DNA of 64,000 nucleotides from RYN-230 sp963844695. GTDB lineage: Bacteria; Actinomycetota; Actinomycetes; Streptosporangiales; Streptosporangiaceae. Where the stretch lies: NCBI GenBank assembly GCA_963844695.1, contig CAWJPL010000045.1, positions 1 through 64,000 on the forward strand, in the 5' to 3' direction. Shown piece after piece: positions 46,446 to 55,159 of this stretch (the stretch's first letter is position 1; each line of letters starts with the position of its first letter). A model generated the notes under the pieces. The model ran no database searches. It worked only from the letters and a program-made list of their open reading frames with translations, and was not told the origin of the DNA. Position numbers and translations under genes: made by a program.

Positions 46446-48764
46446 ATGATGCGCCAGCCGTCCAGTTCAGTATTGCCCGAAACCGGGTCCGCCCGCGACG
46501 ATCCCCGCCGCGCGCCCCGGCCGCGAGCGCCGATCGTCGAGCGCATCGCAGGCTGGAGCGCCCGGCACCGCAAGACCGCCGTCCTCGGCTGGCTGGTCCT
46601 GGTCGCCGCGGTCTTCATGGCCGGGCACAGCCTGCCCGCCAAGAACGTGCCCTCCTACGACGCCGGCCAGTCCGGTCAGGCCGAGCAGACCCTGCAGCGG
46701 CTCGGGGTGGTCGCCCCGCCGCAGGAGAACGTGCTGATCCAGTCCCGGGGGACCGGCCGGCTCGGCACCGACCCGGAGATGCGCCAGGCTGTCCGGCAGG
46801 TGGTGACCGCGCTCTCCGCGCTCCCGCACTCCGCCCGGGACATCGCCGCACCGGCCCGCCACGGCCAGGCTGGGCTGGTGGCCGGGGGTGGCCGCAGCGC
46901 TCTGGTCACCTTCAAGGTCCCCGGAAATCCCAGCAACGAAGACCAGGCCGTGGCGCCGGCCCTGCACGCGGTGGCCACGGTCCAGGCCCGCCATCCGGGC
47001 CTGCGGATCCAGGAGGCCGGCGACGCCAGCACCGACCGCGCCGCCAACGCGCTGATCGGCCAGGACTTCCGCCGGGCCGAGGTGACGTCCGTGCCGGTCA
47101 CGCTGATCCTGCTCGTCGTGGTGTTCGGCGCGCTGATCGCGGCGGGCATCCCGCTGCTGCTGGCCGCGACCGCGGTGACGACCGCGATCTCGCTGCTCGC
47201 CCTGCCCGGGCAGTGGCTGCCGGTCGGCTCCAGCACGTCTGAGGTGGTGCTGCTCATCGGCATGGCGGTCGGCGTGGACTACTCCCTGTTCTACCTGCGC
47301 CGCGAGCGGGAGGAACGGGCCCGGGGTGCGGGCACCATGGAGGCGCTGCGCCGGGCCGCGGCCACCTCGGGACGGGCCATCGTGGTCTCCGGGCTGACCG
47401 TGATGATCGCGCTGGCCGGGCTGTTCCTCAGCGGGTACGCGGTGTTCACCGGCGTCGCGATCGGCACCATCGCCGTGGTCGGCGTGGCCGTGGCCGGGTC
47501 GCTCACCGCGCTGCCCGCCCTGCTGTCCTGGCTGGGCCCGTGGGCCGACCGGGGCCGGATCCCGTTCCTGGGCCGGCGGCGCACCGCGGCCCGCCCGTCC
47601 CGGCTGTGGGCCGCCGTGGTCCGCCGGGTGGTGGCCCATCCCGCGGCCTGGGGCACGGTCGCCGCGCTGGCCATGATCGCGCTCGCGGCTCCCGGGCTGG
47701 GCCTGCGGCTGGGTAACCCGCCCAACGGCGGCTTCTCCGCCAAGGTCCCGGTGGTGGCCACCATGGACCGGATCGACCGCGCCTTCCCCGGCCGTCCCGG
47801 CCCCGCCGAGGTGGTCGTGACCGGGCAGCACCTGGACGGCCGCCCGATGATGGCGGCGCTGGCCGCGCTGCGGGACCGGGCCTCGGCCCGCGGGCCGGTT
47901 CTGGGCCCGGTCACGGCCACCCCGGTCGCCCAGGGCCGCGCGCTTCTCGTCAGCGTGCCGCTGGCCGGCGGCCAGTACGGGTCCGCCGCGGATCATTCTC
48001 TGCTCGCGCTTCGCGAGCGGGTGCTGCCGCGGACCCTCGGCACGGTGCGGGGCACCAGTTACGCGGTGACGGGGAACACGGCTGAGAACTACGACGACAT
48101 CGCCGTGCTGCGCAGCCGGACCCCGCTGGTGCTGGCGGTGGTGGCGATCCTGGCGTTCGGCCTGCTCCTGGTGGCGTTCCGGTCAGTGGCGATCCCGCTG
48201 GTGTCGATCTCGCTGAACTTGCTCTCGGTGGGCGCGGCCTTCGGCCTGATCACCCTGATCTTCCAGGACGGCCGGCTGGAGGGCCTGCTCGGCTACACCG
48301 GCTACGGCGCGATCGTGCCCTGGGTCCCGCTGTTCATCTTCGTGTTCTTGTTCGGGCTGAGCATGGACTACCACGTGTTCATCCTGAGCCGGATCCGCGA
48401 ACTGCGTACCGGCGGTACCCGCACGAAGGACGCGGTCGTCGGCGGCATCGCGAGCAGCGCCGGGGTGGTGACGAGCGCCGCGGTGATCATGGTCGCGGTC
48501 TTCTCGATCTTCGCGACGCTGTCGCTGATCCAGCTGAAGATGCTCGGCCTGGGCCTCGCGGTGGCGGTCCTGATCGACGCCACCGTGGTCCGCGGCGTCC
48601 TGCTGCCCGCCTGCCTGGCCCTGCTCGGCGAGCGGACCTGGTACCTGCCGCGCTGGCTGGCCTGGCTGCCGGGCCGGGCAGCCGCGGCTGGTGCGCCGGT
48701 CCCGGCCGGCCCGGCTCACGCTCAGCCCGCGCCGGCTGAGCAGGAATCGTGGCCCGTGCACTGA
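46446..48764 (+). CDS. MMPL-family transporter
   Basis: 772 residues, RND-superfamily exporter with about 12 membrane helices and two outer loops (residues ~55-200 and ~430-560). The start ATGATG follows GAGAGAAGG; the second ATG is possible. Proton-relay type Asp-Tyr pairs occur in both halves: IGMAVGVDYSLFYLRREREE (helix 4) and FLFGLSMDYHVFILSRIREL (helix 10). The family exports lipids or fatty-acid derivatives to the envelope, or drugs. The closest relative here is the second MMPL gene downstream, with the same motifs. There is no adjacent polyketide or lipid synthase, so the cargo is unknown. Confidence 0.9.
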   Translation: MMRQPSSSVLPETGSARDDPRRAPRPRAPIVERIAGWSARHRKTAVLGWLVLVAAVFMAGHSLPAKNVPSYDAGQSGQAEQTLQRLGVVAPPQENVLIQSRGTGRLGTDPEMRQAVRQVVTALSALPHSARDIAAPARHGQAGLVAGGGRSALVTFKVPGNPSNEDQAVAPALHAVATVQARHPGLRIQEAGDASTDRAANALIGQDFRRAEVTSVPVTLILLVVVFGALIAAGIPLLLAATAVTTAISLLALPGQWLPVGSSTSEVVLLIGMAVGVDYSLFYLRREREERARGAGTMEALRRAAATSGRAIVVSGLTVMIALAGLFLSGYAVFTGVAIGTIAVVGVAVAGSLTALPALLSWLGPWADRGRIPFLGRRRTAARPSRLWAAVVRRVVAHPAAWGTVAALAMIALAAPGLGLRLGNPPNGGFSAKVPVVATMDRIDRAFPGRPGPAEVVVTGQHLDGRPMMAALAALRDRASARGPVLGPVTATPVAQGRALLVSVPLAGGQYGSAADHSLLALRERVLPRTLGTVRGTSYAVTGNTAENYDDIAVLRSRTPLVLAVVAILAFGLLLVAFRSVAIPLVSISLNLLSVGAAFGLITLIFQDGRLEGLLGYTGYGAIVPWVPLFIFVFLFGLSMDYHVFILSRIRELRTGGTRTKDAVVGGIASSAGVVTSAAVIMVAVFSIFATLSLIQLKMLGLGLAVAVLIDATVVRGVLLPACLALLGERTWYLPRWLAWLPGRAAAAGAPVPAGPAHAQPAPAEQESWPVH

Positions 48765-48984
48765 GCCCGTCCGTCCCGGTCCGGTCGGCCCCACCGGACC
48801 GGGACACCGGCCACGCCGTCGCGCTGTATGGCGTGGCCGGTCTACCGCCCGGGCCGCGTGGCCCGGTCGCGTGGCCCGGGCGCGTGGGTGGCTTTCCCGG
48901 CGCCCCGCAGGCTGTCCCCGGGTCCGCTGTCCTGCCTTCAGCTGCTTCCTGAACGTTTCCTGCGAGGTTGTGCATTATCTCTGG

Positions 48985-49045
48985 ACACTGACGTCAGTGT
49001 CACAGAAGTCTGGCATGCTGGTGGAGATCCATGACGCGCGCGTCA
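48985..49045 (+). promoter_or_regulatory. Two perfect palindromes upstream of the second MMPL gene
   Basis: ACACTGACGTCAGTGT (48985-49000) is a perfect 16-base palindrome, and TGACGCGCGCGTCA (49032-49045) a perfect 14-base one. Both have TGACG/CGTCA arms and resemble TetR-type operators. They precede the MMPL start at 49093. No TetR gene is in the window. Confidence 0.55.
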
Positions 49046-49093
49046 GTTAACTCTGCCGCGCGGCTCAGCCGCCCGCGATTCCACGAGGCCTGA
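49031..49093 (+). CDS. Possible 20-codon leader ORF coupled to the MMPL gene
   Basis: ATG at 49031 with GGAGA eight bases before it, reading MTRASVNSAARLSRPRFHEA, ends in a TGA that overlaps the MMPL ATG (TGATG). It covers the second palindrome. It could couple translation of the exporter, or it may be chance. I cannot judge without comparison. Confidence 0.25.
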   Translation: MTRASVNSAARLSRPRFHEA

Positions 49094-51555
49094 TGCGCGA
49101 GACCCTCAACCCGGCCCTCCCCGATGTGCGATCACCCCTCCCAGAGGTGGGCCGCCCCGTCCCCGGGGGTGCTGCGCCGGTGGATCCGGCGCCAGCAGAC
49201 CAGGTGCCAGCAGAGCGGCCGTCCGCAGACCACGCGCCGGGAGAACCCGCGGCGTCCCCGCCGTCGGCCCGGCACCGTCCGCAGACGCCGATGGTCGAGC
49301 GGATCGCCCGCTGGAGCGCGCGGCACCGGATCGTGGTGGTCGTGGGCTGGCTGGTACTGGCCGGGACGGCGCTGGCCGCCGGGCAGTTGCTGGGCACGCA
49401 GAGCCAGCAGCAGTACGACCCGGGGCAGGCCGGTCAGGCCGAGCGGATGCTGCACCAGCTGAACGTGGTCAGCCCGCCCCAGGAAAGCGTCCTCGTCCAG
49501 GCCCGGGGCACCTCAGCCGGGGACACCTACGCGCACAGCCCGCAACTCCGGGCCGCGGTCGCCGACGTGGTCAGGACGCTCGAGCGGCTGCCCCATGCGG
49601 CCCGCGACATCCGGTCCCCGCTGAGTCCGGGAGGACGCGCGCTGGTCGCGGCCGACGGCCGCACGGCCCTGGTGACGTTCAACGTGGCCGGCCCGCACGC
49701 CAGCGCCGACGCGACCGTCAGCGTGGACCAGGCCGCCGTGGCCCGGGTCCAGGCCGCTCATCCCGGCCTGACCGTGTCCGAGGCGGGTGACGCGAGCACC
49801 GACCAGGCCGCCAACACGATGATCGGCAAAGACTTCCACAAGGCCGAGCTCACCTCGGTGCCGATCACGCTCATCCTGCTGCTCGCGGTGTTCGGCGCGC
49901 TGATCGCGGCGGGGATCCCGGTGCTCCTGGCCGGCAGCGCCGTCACGGTCGCGGTCTCCCTGCTCGCGGTGCCCAGCCGGTGGCTGCCCGTCGGGTCGAA
50001 CACCTCCGAGGTAGTGCTGATCATCGGGATGGCGGTCGGCGTCGACTACTCCCTCTTCTACCTGCGCCGGGAACGCGAAGAACGGGCCGCGGGGGCATCC
50101 TTCGCCGACGCCCTGGCCACGGCGGCACACACCTCCGGACGGGCCATCGTGGTCTCCGGGCTGACCGTGATGGTGTCGCTGGCCGGGCTGCTGCTGACCG
50201 GGATACAGTTCTTCACCGGCATCGCGGTCGGCACCATCATGGTCGTCGGCGTGGCGGTCGTCGGCTCGCTCACGTTCCTGCCGGCCTTGCTGTCCCTGCT
50301 CGGGCCGTGGGCCGACCGGGGCCGGATCCCGTTCCTGGGCCGTCACCGGACCCAGGCCCGGCCGTCCCGGCTGTGGGCCGCGCTGGTGCGCCGGGTGGTG
50401 CGCCGGCCGCTGCTGTGGGGCGGGGCCGCCGCGCTGGCCCTGCTGGCCGTGGCCGCGCCCGCACTCGGCATGCGCACCGGCACCCCGGCCATCGACCTGC
50501 CGGCCAAACTCCCCGTGGTGCAGACCCTGGACCAGATCCAGCGCGCCTTCCCCGGCCAGGCCCCCGCCCAGGTGGTGGTGACTGGCGGCGACGTGTCCGG
50601 GCCGCGGATGCGCGCCCAGGTGGCGGCCCTCCAGGCCCGGGCCTCGGCGCACGGGGTGATCCACCGGCCAGTCACCGCGCAGGTGGTGGGTGCTGGCCGC
50701 GGGATGGTGATCACCGTTCCGCTGGCCGGCGACGGCACCGATCTGGTATCCCGGCACGCCCTACTCGACCTGCGCGACCACCTCCTGCCCGCCACGATCG
50801 GAACCGTGCCCGGAGCCAGCTACGCGGTCACCGGCAACACGGCCAGCGGCTACGACTTCAACGCGGCGCTGCACTCGCGCACCCCGCTCGTGTTCGCCGT
50901 GGTCGCGGGCCTGGCCCTGATCCTGCTCATGGTGGCGTTCCGCTCGCTGGCCATCCCGCTGATCTCGATCGGGCTGAACCTGCTCTCCGTCGGCGCGGCG
51001 TACGGCCTGATCACGCTCATCTTCCAGGACGGGCACCTGCAGGGACCGCTGGGCTTCACCTCGTTCGGCGGGATCATTCCGTGGGTGCCGCTGTTCATGT
51101 TCGTGTTCCTGTTCGGGCTGAGCATGGACTATCACGTCTTCATCCTGAGCCGGATCCGTGAGCTGCGGGCTCGCGGCAAACCCCACAACGACGCCGTGAT
51201 CGGCGGGGTGGCCGCGTGTTCTGGGGTGGTGACCAGCGCTGCGGTCATCATGGTCGCGGTGTTCTCGATTTTCGCCACGCTGTCCCTGATCGAGCTGAAG
51301 ATGATCGGCGTCGGCCTGGCCTCCGCGGTACTGATCGACGCCACCATCGTGCGCGGCATCCTGGTCCCGGCCGCGCTGGCCCTGCTTGGCGACCGCAGCT
51401 GGTACTTCCCCCGCTGGCTGGAGTGGCTGCCGGGCTGGCGTCTCGAACCGTCCGGGCCGGAGCCGCTGGTGCGGCCAGTTGGGGCGGTCTCCCGGCAGGA
51501 GCCGGAGGTACTGTTGGCAGGTGAGCGAACCGGGTCCCGGGAGGGCGCGGCCTGA
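49093..51555 (+). CDS. MMPL-family transporter (second copy)
   Basis: 820 residues, start ATG with GAGG five bases before. The N-terminal ~65 residues are Pro/Ala-rich and cytoplasmic. The rest parallels the upstream MMPL protein, including MVERIARWSARHRIVVVVGW, IGMAVGVDYSLFYLRREREE and FLFGLSMDYHVFILSRIREL with the Asp-Tyr pairs. The two are clear paralogues, probably from a local duplication, with different outer loops. It is likely controlled through the palindromes upstream. It overlaps the start of the repeat-protein gene by 35 bases, suggesting co-expression. Confidence 0.9.
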   Translation: MRETLNPALPDVRSPLPEVGRPVPGGAAPVDPAPADQVPAERPSADHAPGEPAASPPSARHRPQTPMVERIARWSARHRIVVVVGWLVLAGTALAAGQLLGTQSQQQYDPGQAGQAERMLHQLNVVSPPQESVLVQARGTSAGDTYAHSPQLRAAVADVVRTLERLPHAARDIRSPLSPGGRALVAADGRTALVTFNVAGPHASADATVSVDQAAVARVQAAHPGLTVSEAGDASTDQAANTMIGKDFHKAELTSVPITLILLLAVFGALIAAGIPVLLAGSAVTVAVSLLAVPSRWLPVGSNTSEVVLIIGMAVGVDYSLFYLRREREERAAGASFADALATAAHTSGRAIVVSGLTVMVSLAGLLLTGIQFFTGIAVGTIMVVGVAVVGSLTFLPALLSLLGPWADRGRIPFLGRHRTQARPSRLWAALVRRVVRRPLLWGGAAALALLAVAAPALGMRTGTPAIDLPAKLPVVQTLDQIQRAFPGQAPAQVVVTGGDVSGPRMRAQVAALQARASAHGVIHRPVTAQVVGAGRGMVITVPLAGDGTDLVSRHALLDLRDHLLPATIGTVPGASYAVTGNTASGYDFNAALHSRTPLVFAVVAGLALILLMVAFRSLAIPLISIGLNLLSVGAAYGLITLIFQDGHLQGPLGFTSFGGIIPWVPLFMFVFLFGLSMDYHVFILSRIRELRARGKPHNDAVIGGVAACSGVVTSAAVIMVAVFSIFATLSLIELKMIGVGLASAVLIDATIVRGILVPAALALLGDRSWYFPRWLEWLPGWRLEPSGPEPLVRPVGAVSRQEPEVLLAGERTGSREGAA

Positions 51556-52776
51556 CGGCCCAGCGTCGTCCTCCGCTCCGGCATTAACTGAGGCCACCGC
51601 GCCTCCCGCCACGACCCCTCCGACGGCCGCGTCACCCGCTACGGCAGCGTCACCCGCCACGGCGGCGGTCCCGGCGCCGCGCCCCGGCTTCGAGCCGGAT
51701 GTGGTCCCGGAGCCGTCCGGGGTTCCTGAGTCGGCCGGAGTTCCGGAGCCGGGCGCGATCCCCGCCGGCCGGGGTTCCCGCCGGCCGGAGTTCCGGAGCC
51801 GGGCGCGATCCCGGAGCCGGCCGGAGTTCCGGAGCCGGGGGCGGTTCCTGAGCCGGCCGGGGTTCCGGAGCCGGATGCTGTTCCGGAGCCGGACGCGCTT
51901 CCGGAGCTGGGCACGGTCCCCGAGGTGGATGCGCTCCCGGAGGCAGGCGCGCTCCCGGAGGCGGATGCGGTGCCGGAGGTGGATGCCGTGCCGGAGCCTG
52001 ACCTGGTGACGGCGCCGTCCGCAGAACCGGACTCGGCCGTCCAACCACCCGCGGGCTCCCGGGCCCGCCGCCGCCCGCTGCTGATGGCCTGCCTCGCCCT
52101 GGCCTGCCTGGGCTGCCTCGCGGTAGCAGCGCTGACCGGTCGGGCGGCCGTCGCCGGGCAGACCCGCCCGCCGACCCCGGCCGAACGGGCTGCGGCCGCC
52201 GCGGCCGCGGTCGCCGCGCGCTGGCGGTCCTGGCCCGCGGGCCGGATCTTCCCTTCTGCCCTCGGCTACACCACCACCCTGCGCGGCCGGGAGACGGCGC
52301 GCCGCGTCGGCATCTCGCCGGACTACCGCTGCGCGGCCGCGCTGGACGCCGCGCTGGCCGGCCCGGCCCGTGCGGAGGGCTGCCGGGCCGGGATCAGGGC
52401 CAGCTACGTCGATGAGCTGAACGGTGTCGTCTACACCACGGGCGTGCTCGCGTTTCCCGGCCGGGCCCAGGCTGCTGCCTTCACCCGCCGCCTCCCGTCG
52501 TCCCGGCCCCCGGCCGCCGCGCTCCGCGCCCTGGCCTTTCCCGGGACGGCCAGCGCCCGGTTCACCGCCACATCGCGCCAGACCGCGACCGCCCGGCAGG
52601 ACGGCCCCTACGTCCTGCTCACCGTGGCCGGGTACGCGGACGGACGGCCGGCCGCCGCCACCGGCGAGTACGACGCCGCCGCGTTCAGCGCCGCCAGGCA
52701 GCTCTCCCGCGAGATCCTGGTCCCGCTGAACCGGGCCGCCGTGGTCAACTGCGCCCGGCGGCAGTGGTCATGCTGA
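51521..52776 (+). pseudogene. Membrane protein with VPEPxG hexapeptide repeats, frameshift in the repeat
   Basis: GTG 51521 starts a Thr/Pro/Ala-rich segment (APPATTPPTAASPATAASPA), then about sixteen six-residue repeats of the type VPEPGA/VPEPDA (51696-51990). One membrane helix follows (RPLLMACLALACLGCLAVAA), and then an outer domain of about 200 residues (WRSWPAGRIFPSALGYTTTL, VGISPDYRCAAALDAALAGP, VDELNGVVYTTGVLAFPGRA). In the repeat near 51770-51800 two CCGGAGCCGG units are shortened to CCCGCCGG, losing four bases and shifting the frame. The C-terminal part is uninterrupted from 51925. Its gene end overlaps the mycosin start. The family is unknown to me beyond its recurring place next to such proteases. 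Confidence 0.65.
51696..51990 (+). repeat. 18-bp tandem array encoding VPEPxG/A hexapeptides
   Basis: About 16 degenerate copies of an 18-base unit such as GTTCCGGAGCCGGGCGCG. Two neighbouring copies carry 2-base deletions that shift the frame. The encoded stretch is acidic and Pro-rich, like a rigid cytoplasmic spacer before the membrane helix. Confidence 0.75.
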
Positions 52777-54056
52777 CCAGGCCAGCCCGGTCCCGGGCCG
52801 TGCTGGCGGCCGCGGCCCTGGTCGCCTTGCCGTGGCTGGCCGGGCATCAGGGTGCCATAGCCGGTCGTCAGGGTTCGCAGGCCGGCCGTCAGGATGCCGT
52901 GGCCAGGCTGGTGGACCTCACGCGCGCCGGGCCCGGCCAGGGTGCCGGAACCCAGATCCGCGCGGCCGAACAGGCCCAGCTCAAGAGCATCAACGCCCCG
53001 GCGGCCTGGCGGGTGAGCCGGGGCCGCGGGGTGACCGTCGGTGTCCTGGACACCGGCGTGGACGCTAGCGTGGCCGACCTGTCCGGGTCGGTCAGCACCG
53101 GGCCGGACTACACCCAGGGCGCGGACCCGCCTGGCTATCAGCCACCCCGCCTGCACGGGACGTTCATCGCCTCGCTCATCGCCGGGCACGGCAGCGGGCC
53201 AGGCCGGGCCGGCGGGGTCATCGGCGTCGCCCCCGCGGCCCGGGTGCTTTCCGTCCGGGTCATCCTGGACGACCAGGAACCGGGCGTCGGCCCGTACAAC
53301 ACGGACCCCCGATTCGCCGACGCGATCGGCCGCGGCATCAGATACGCGGCCAGCCACGGGGCCGCAGTGATCAACATGTCCCTGGGCTCGGTCGAGCCCA
53401 CCCGGGCCATGCAGGCGGCCCTGGCCTACGCGGCGTCCCGTGGTGTGCTGGTGGTGGCGTCGGCCGGCAACAGCGGCGCCCCGGGCCAGGGGTACACGCC
53501 CTACTCCTACCCGGCGTCGTTCGCCGGGGTCGTGTCGGTGGCGGCGGTGAGCGAGTCCGGCACACGGGCCGCGTTCTCCGACCGCAACTCGTCCGTGGTG
53601 CTCTCCGCCCCCGGTGTCGAAGTGCTCGGAGCCGGGCCGGGCGGGACCTACCTGCAGGCCAGCGGGACCAGCCCGGCGGCGGCGTTCGTGGCCGGGGTCG
53701 CTGCCCTGATCCGGTCCGCGTACCCGCGGCTCTCCCCGGCTCAGGTCGAGCAGGCGATGATCAGCTCAGCCGCGCGCCGCCCCGCGGCCGGCTACAGCCC
53801 GGCCACCGGATTCGGTGAGGTCGACGCGGCCGCCGCGTTGCGGGCCGCGGGCCTGCTCAGCCAGGCCAGTCCTGAGCCGGGGCTGGCCGCGGGCCGCCAC
53901 TTCGGCGGGGCCGTCCCCGGGCCGATCCAGGTCACCCACCGGGATGAGGCGCGGATCGCGGTGCTGGGCGGCGTCGGGGCGGCCGGCGCGGCCGGGTTCC
54001 TGGCCGCGCTGGCCGTGCTCGCCACGCTCACCATCCGCCGGGTCAGGGCAGGGTGA
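52770..54056 (+). CDS. Mycosin-like S8 serine protease (type VII secretion-associated type)
   Basis: 428 residues from ATG 52770; GTG 52764 is an alternative. A signal-like N-terminal helix (AVLAAAALVALPWLAG) is followed by a subtilase domain. The catalytic Asp is Asp94 in TVGVLDTGVD, the His is His129 in PRLHGTFIASLIAGHG, the oxyanion Asn is in VASAGNSGAP and the Ser is Ser301 in LQASGTSPAAAFVAGVA. A C-terminal membrane helix (GAAGFLAALAVLATLTI) gives the MycP layout. No EccB-E or WxG100 gene is present, so this is an orphan. It overlaps the repeat protein gene upstream and ends 14 bases inside the convergent map gene. Confidence 0.85.
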   Translation: MLTRPARSRAVLAAAALVALPWLAGHQGAIAGRQGSQAGRQDAVARLVDLTRAGPGQGAGTQIRAAEQAQLKSINAPAAWRVSRGRGVTVGVLDTGVDASVADLSGSVSTGPDYTQGADPPGYQPPRLHGTFIASLIAGHGSGPGRAGGVIGVAPAARVLSVRVILDDQEPGVGPYNTDPRFADAIGRGIRYAASHGAAVINMSLGSVEPTRAMQAALAYAASRGVLVVASAGNSGAPGQGYTPYSYPASFAGVVSVAAVSESGTRAAFSDRNSSVVLSAPGVEVLGAGPGGTYLQASGTSPAAAFVAGVAALIRSAYPRLSPAQVEQAMISSAARRPAAGYSPATGFGEVDAAAALRAAGLLSQASPEPGLAAGRHFGGAVPGPIQVTHRDEARIAVLGGVGAAGAAGFLAALAVLATLTIRRVRAG

Positions 54057-54891
54057 GGATCTCGTGGCCGTTCTCGGTGACCAGCAGCGTGTGCTCGAAC
54101 TGCGCGGTGCGCCGGTGGTCCTTGGTGACCGCGGTCCAGCCGTCGTCCCAGACGTCGTAGGCGATCGTGCCCAGGGTCAGCATGGGCTCGATGGTGAACG
54201 TCATGCCCTCCTCCATCACCAGGTCGACCGCGGGGTCGTCGAAGTGCGGCACGATCAGGCCGGAATGGAACGTGGTGCCGATCCCGTGGCCGGTGAAGTC
54301 GCGGACCACGCCGTAGCCGAACCGGCGGGCGTACGACTCGATCACCCGTCCGATGACGTTGAGCGGGCGTCCCGGGGCGACGGCCCGGATGCCCCGCATC
54401 ATGGCCTCGTGGGTGCGCTCCACCAGCAGCCGTGATTCCTCGTCCACCTGCCCGGCGAGGAAGGTCGCGTTGGTGTCGCCGTGCACTCCGTTGAGATAGG
54501 CGGTGATGTCCACGTTGACGATGTCGCCGTCCGCGATGACCGTATCGTCCGGGATGCCGTGGCAGATGACCTCGTTCAGCGAGGTGCACAGCGACTTGGG
54601 GTAGCCGCGGTAGCCCAGCGTGCTGGGGTAGGCGCCGTGATCGACGAGGAACTCGTGCCCGACCCGGTCCAGCTCGTCGGTGGTGACCCCGGGCGCGACG
54701 TGCCGGCCGACCTCCTGGAGCGCCTGCGCGGCGAGCCTCCCGGCCACCCGCATCCGCTCGATCGTCTCGGCGTCCTTGACGTCAGGCTCGCCAGTACGCG
54801 GGTACTTACGGCCCACGTACTCGGGCCGCGCAATGGTGGCCGGCACCTGTCGTTGGGGCGAAATCCGGCCGGGATGGAGCAAGGTCGCCAT
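54043..54891 (-). CDS. map: Type I methionine aminopeptidase
   Basis: 282 residues. The five metal ligands are visible: Asp in GDIVNVDITAYLNG, Asp in GVHGDTNATF, His in DFTGHGIGTTFH, Glu in TFTIEPMLTLG and Glu in AQFEHTLLVTENG. The N-terminal extension with Pro/Arg (ISPQRQVPATIARPEYVGRK) is the SH3-binding-like form seen in actinobacterial MetAPs of the second map copy. It removes the initiator Met from new proteins. Its 3' end overlaps the mycosin gene by 14 bases. Confidence 0.95.
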   Translation of the reverse strand: MATLLHPGRISPQRQVPATIARPEYVGRKYPRTGEPDVKDAETIERMRVAGRLAAQALQEVGRHVAPGVTTDELDRVGHEFLVDHGAYPSTLGYRGYPKSLCTSLNEVICHGIPDDTVIADGDIVNVDITAYLNGVHGDTNATFLAGQVDEESRLLVERTHEAMMRGIRAVAPGRPLNVIGRVIESYARRFGYGVVRDFTGHGIGTTFHSGLIVPHFDDPAVDLVMEEGMTFTIEPMLTLGTIAYDVWDDGWTAVTKDHRRTAQFEHTLLVTENGHEILTLP

Positions 54892-54911
54892 GGTCTGGGA
54901 TTCTAGTGCGC

Positions 54912-55085
54912 ATGGACGAAGACCAGAGCTGGTGGTACTGCCTGACGCACCGCACCGTGGAGCACGGCCCCGGGTGCCCCAACAAAGAGCGGCTTGGCCC
55001 GTTCGCCACTGAGCAAGAAGCGGCCCACGCGCTGGACAAGGTCCGGCAGCGCAACGAGGACTGGGACAAGGCCGACGGGGATTGA
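54912..55085 (+). CDS. Small conserved actinobacterial protein
   Basis: 57 residues: MDEDQSWWYCLTHRTVEHGP then GCPNKERLGPFATEQEAAHA and a charged tail. It has paired Cys residues (WYC and GPGC) around His residues, which could bind a metal. Similar short proteins with WWYCLxHxxVExGxGC occur beside map in other actinobacteria, as far as I recall; no function is known. The start is 20 bases from the divergent map start, so they share a promoter region. The upstream sequence has no clear ribosome binding site, suggesting leaderless expression. Confidence 0.7.
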   Translation: MDEDQSWWYCLTHRTVEHGPGCPNKERLGPFATEQEAAHALDKVRQRNEDWDKADGD

Positions 55086-55159
55086 GCCTGCAGGACAGCA
55101 GTGATCACGCCCCCGGCAGGTAATGTGGGGTTCTGCGACGATGCCGGAAGGGGCGCACG

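Noticed and set aside
52770..54056. A complete type VII secretion locus
   Set aside because: Only the mycosin-like protease is present; no EccB, EccC, EccD, EccE or WxG100 gene lies within the window on either side.
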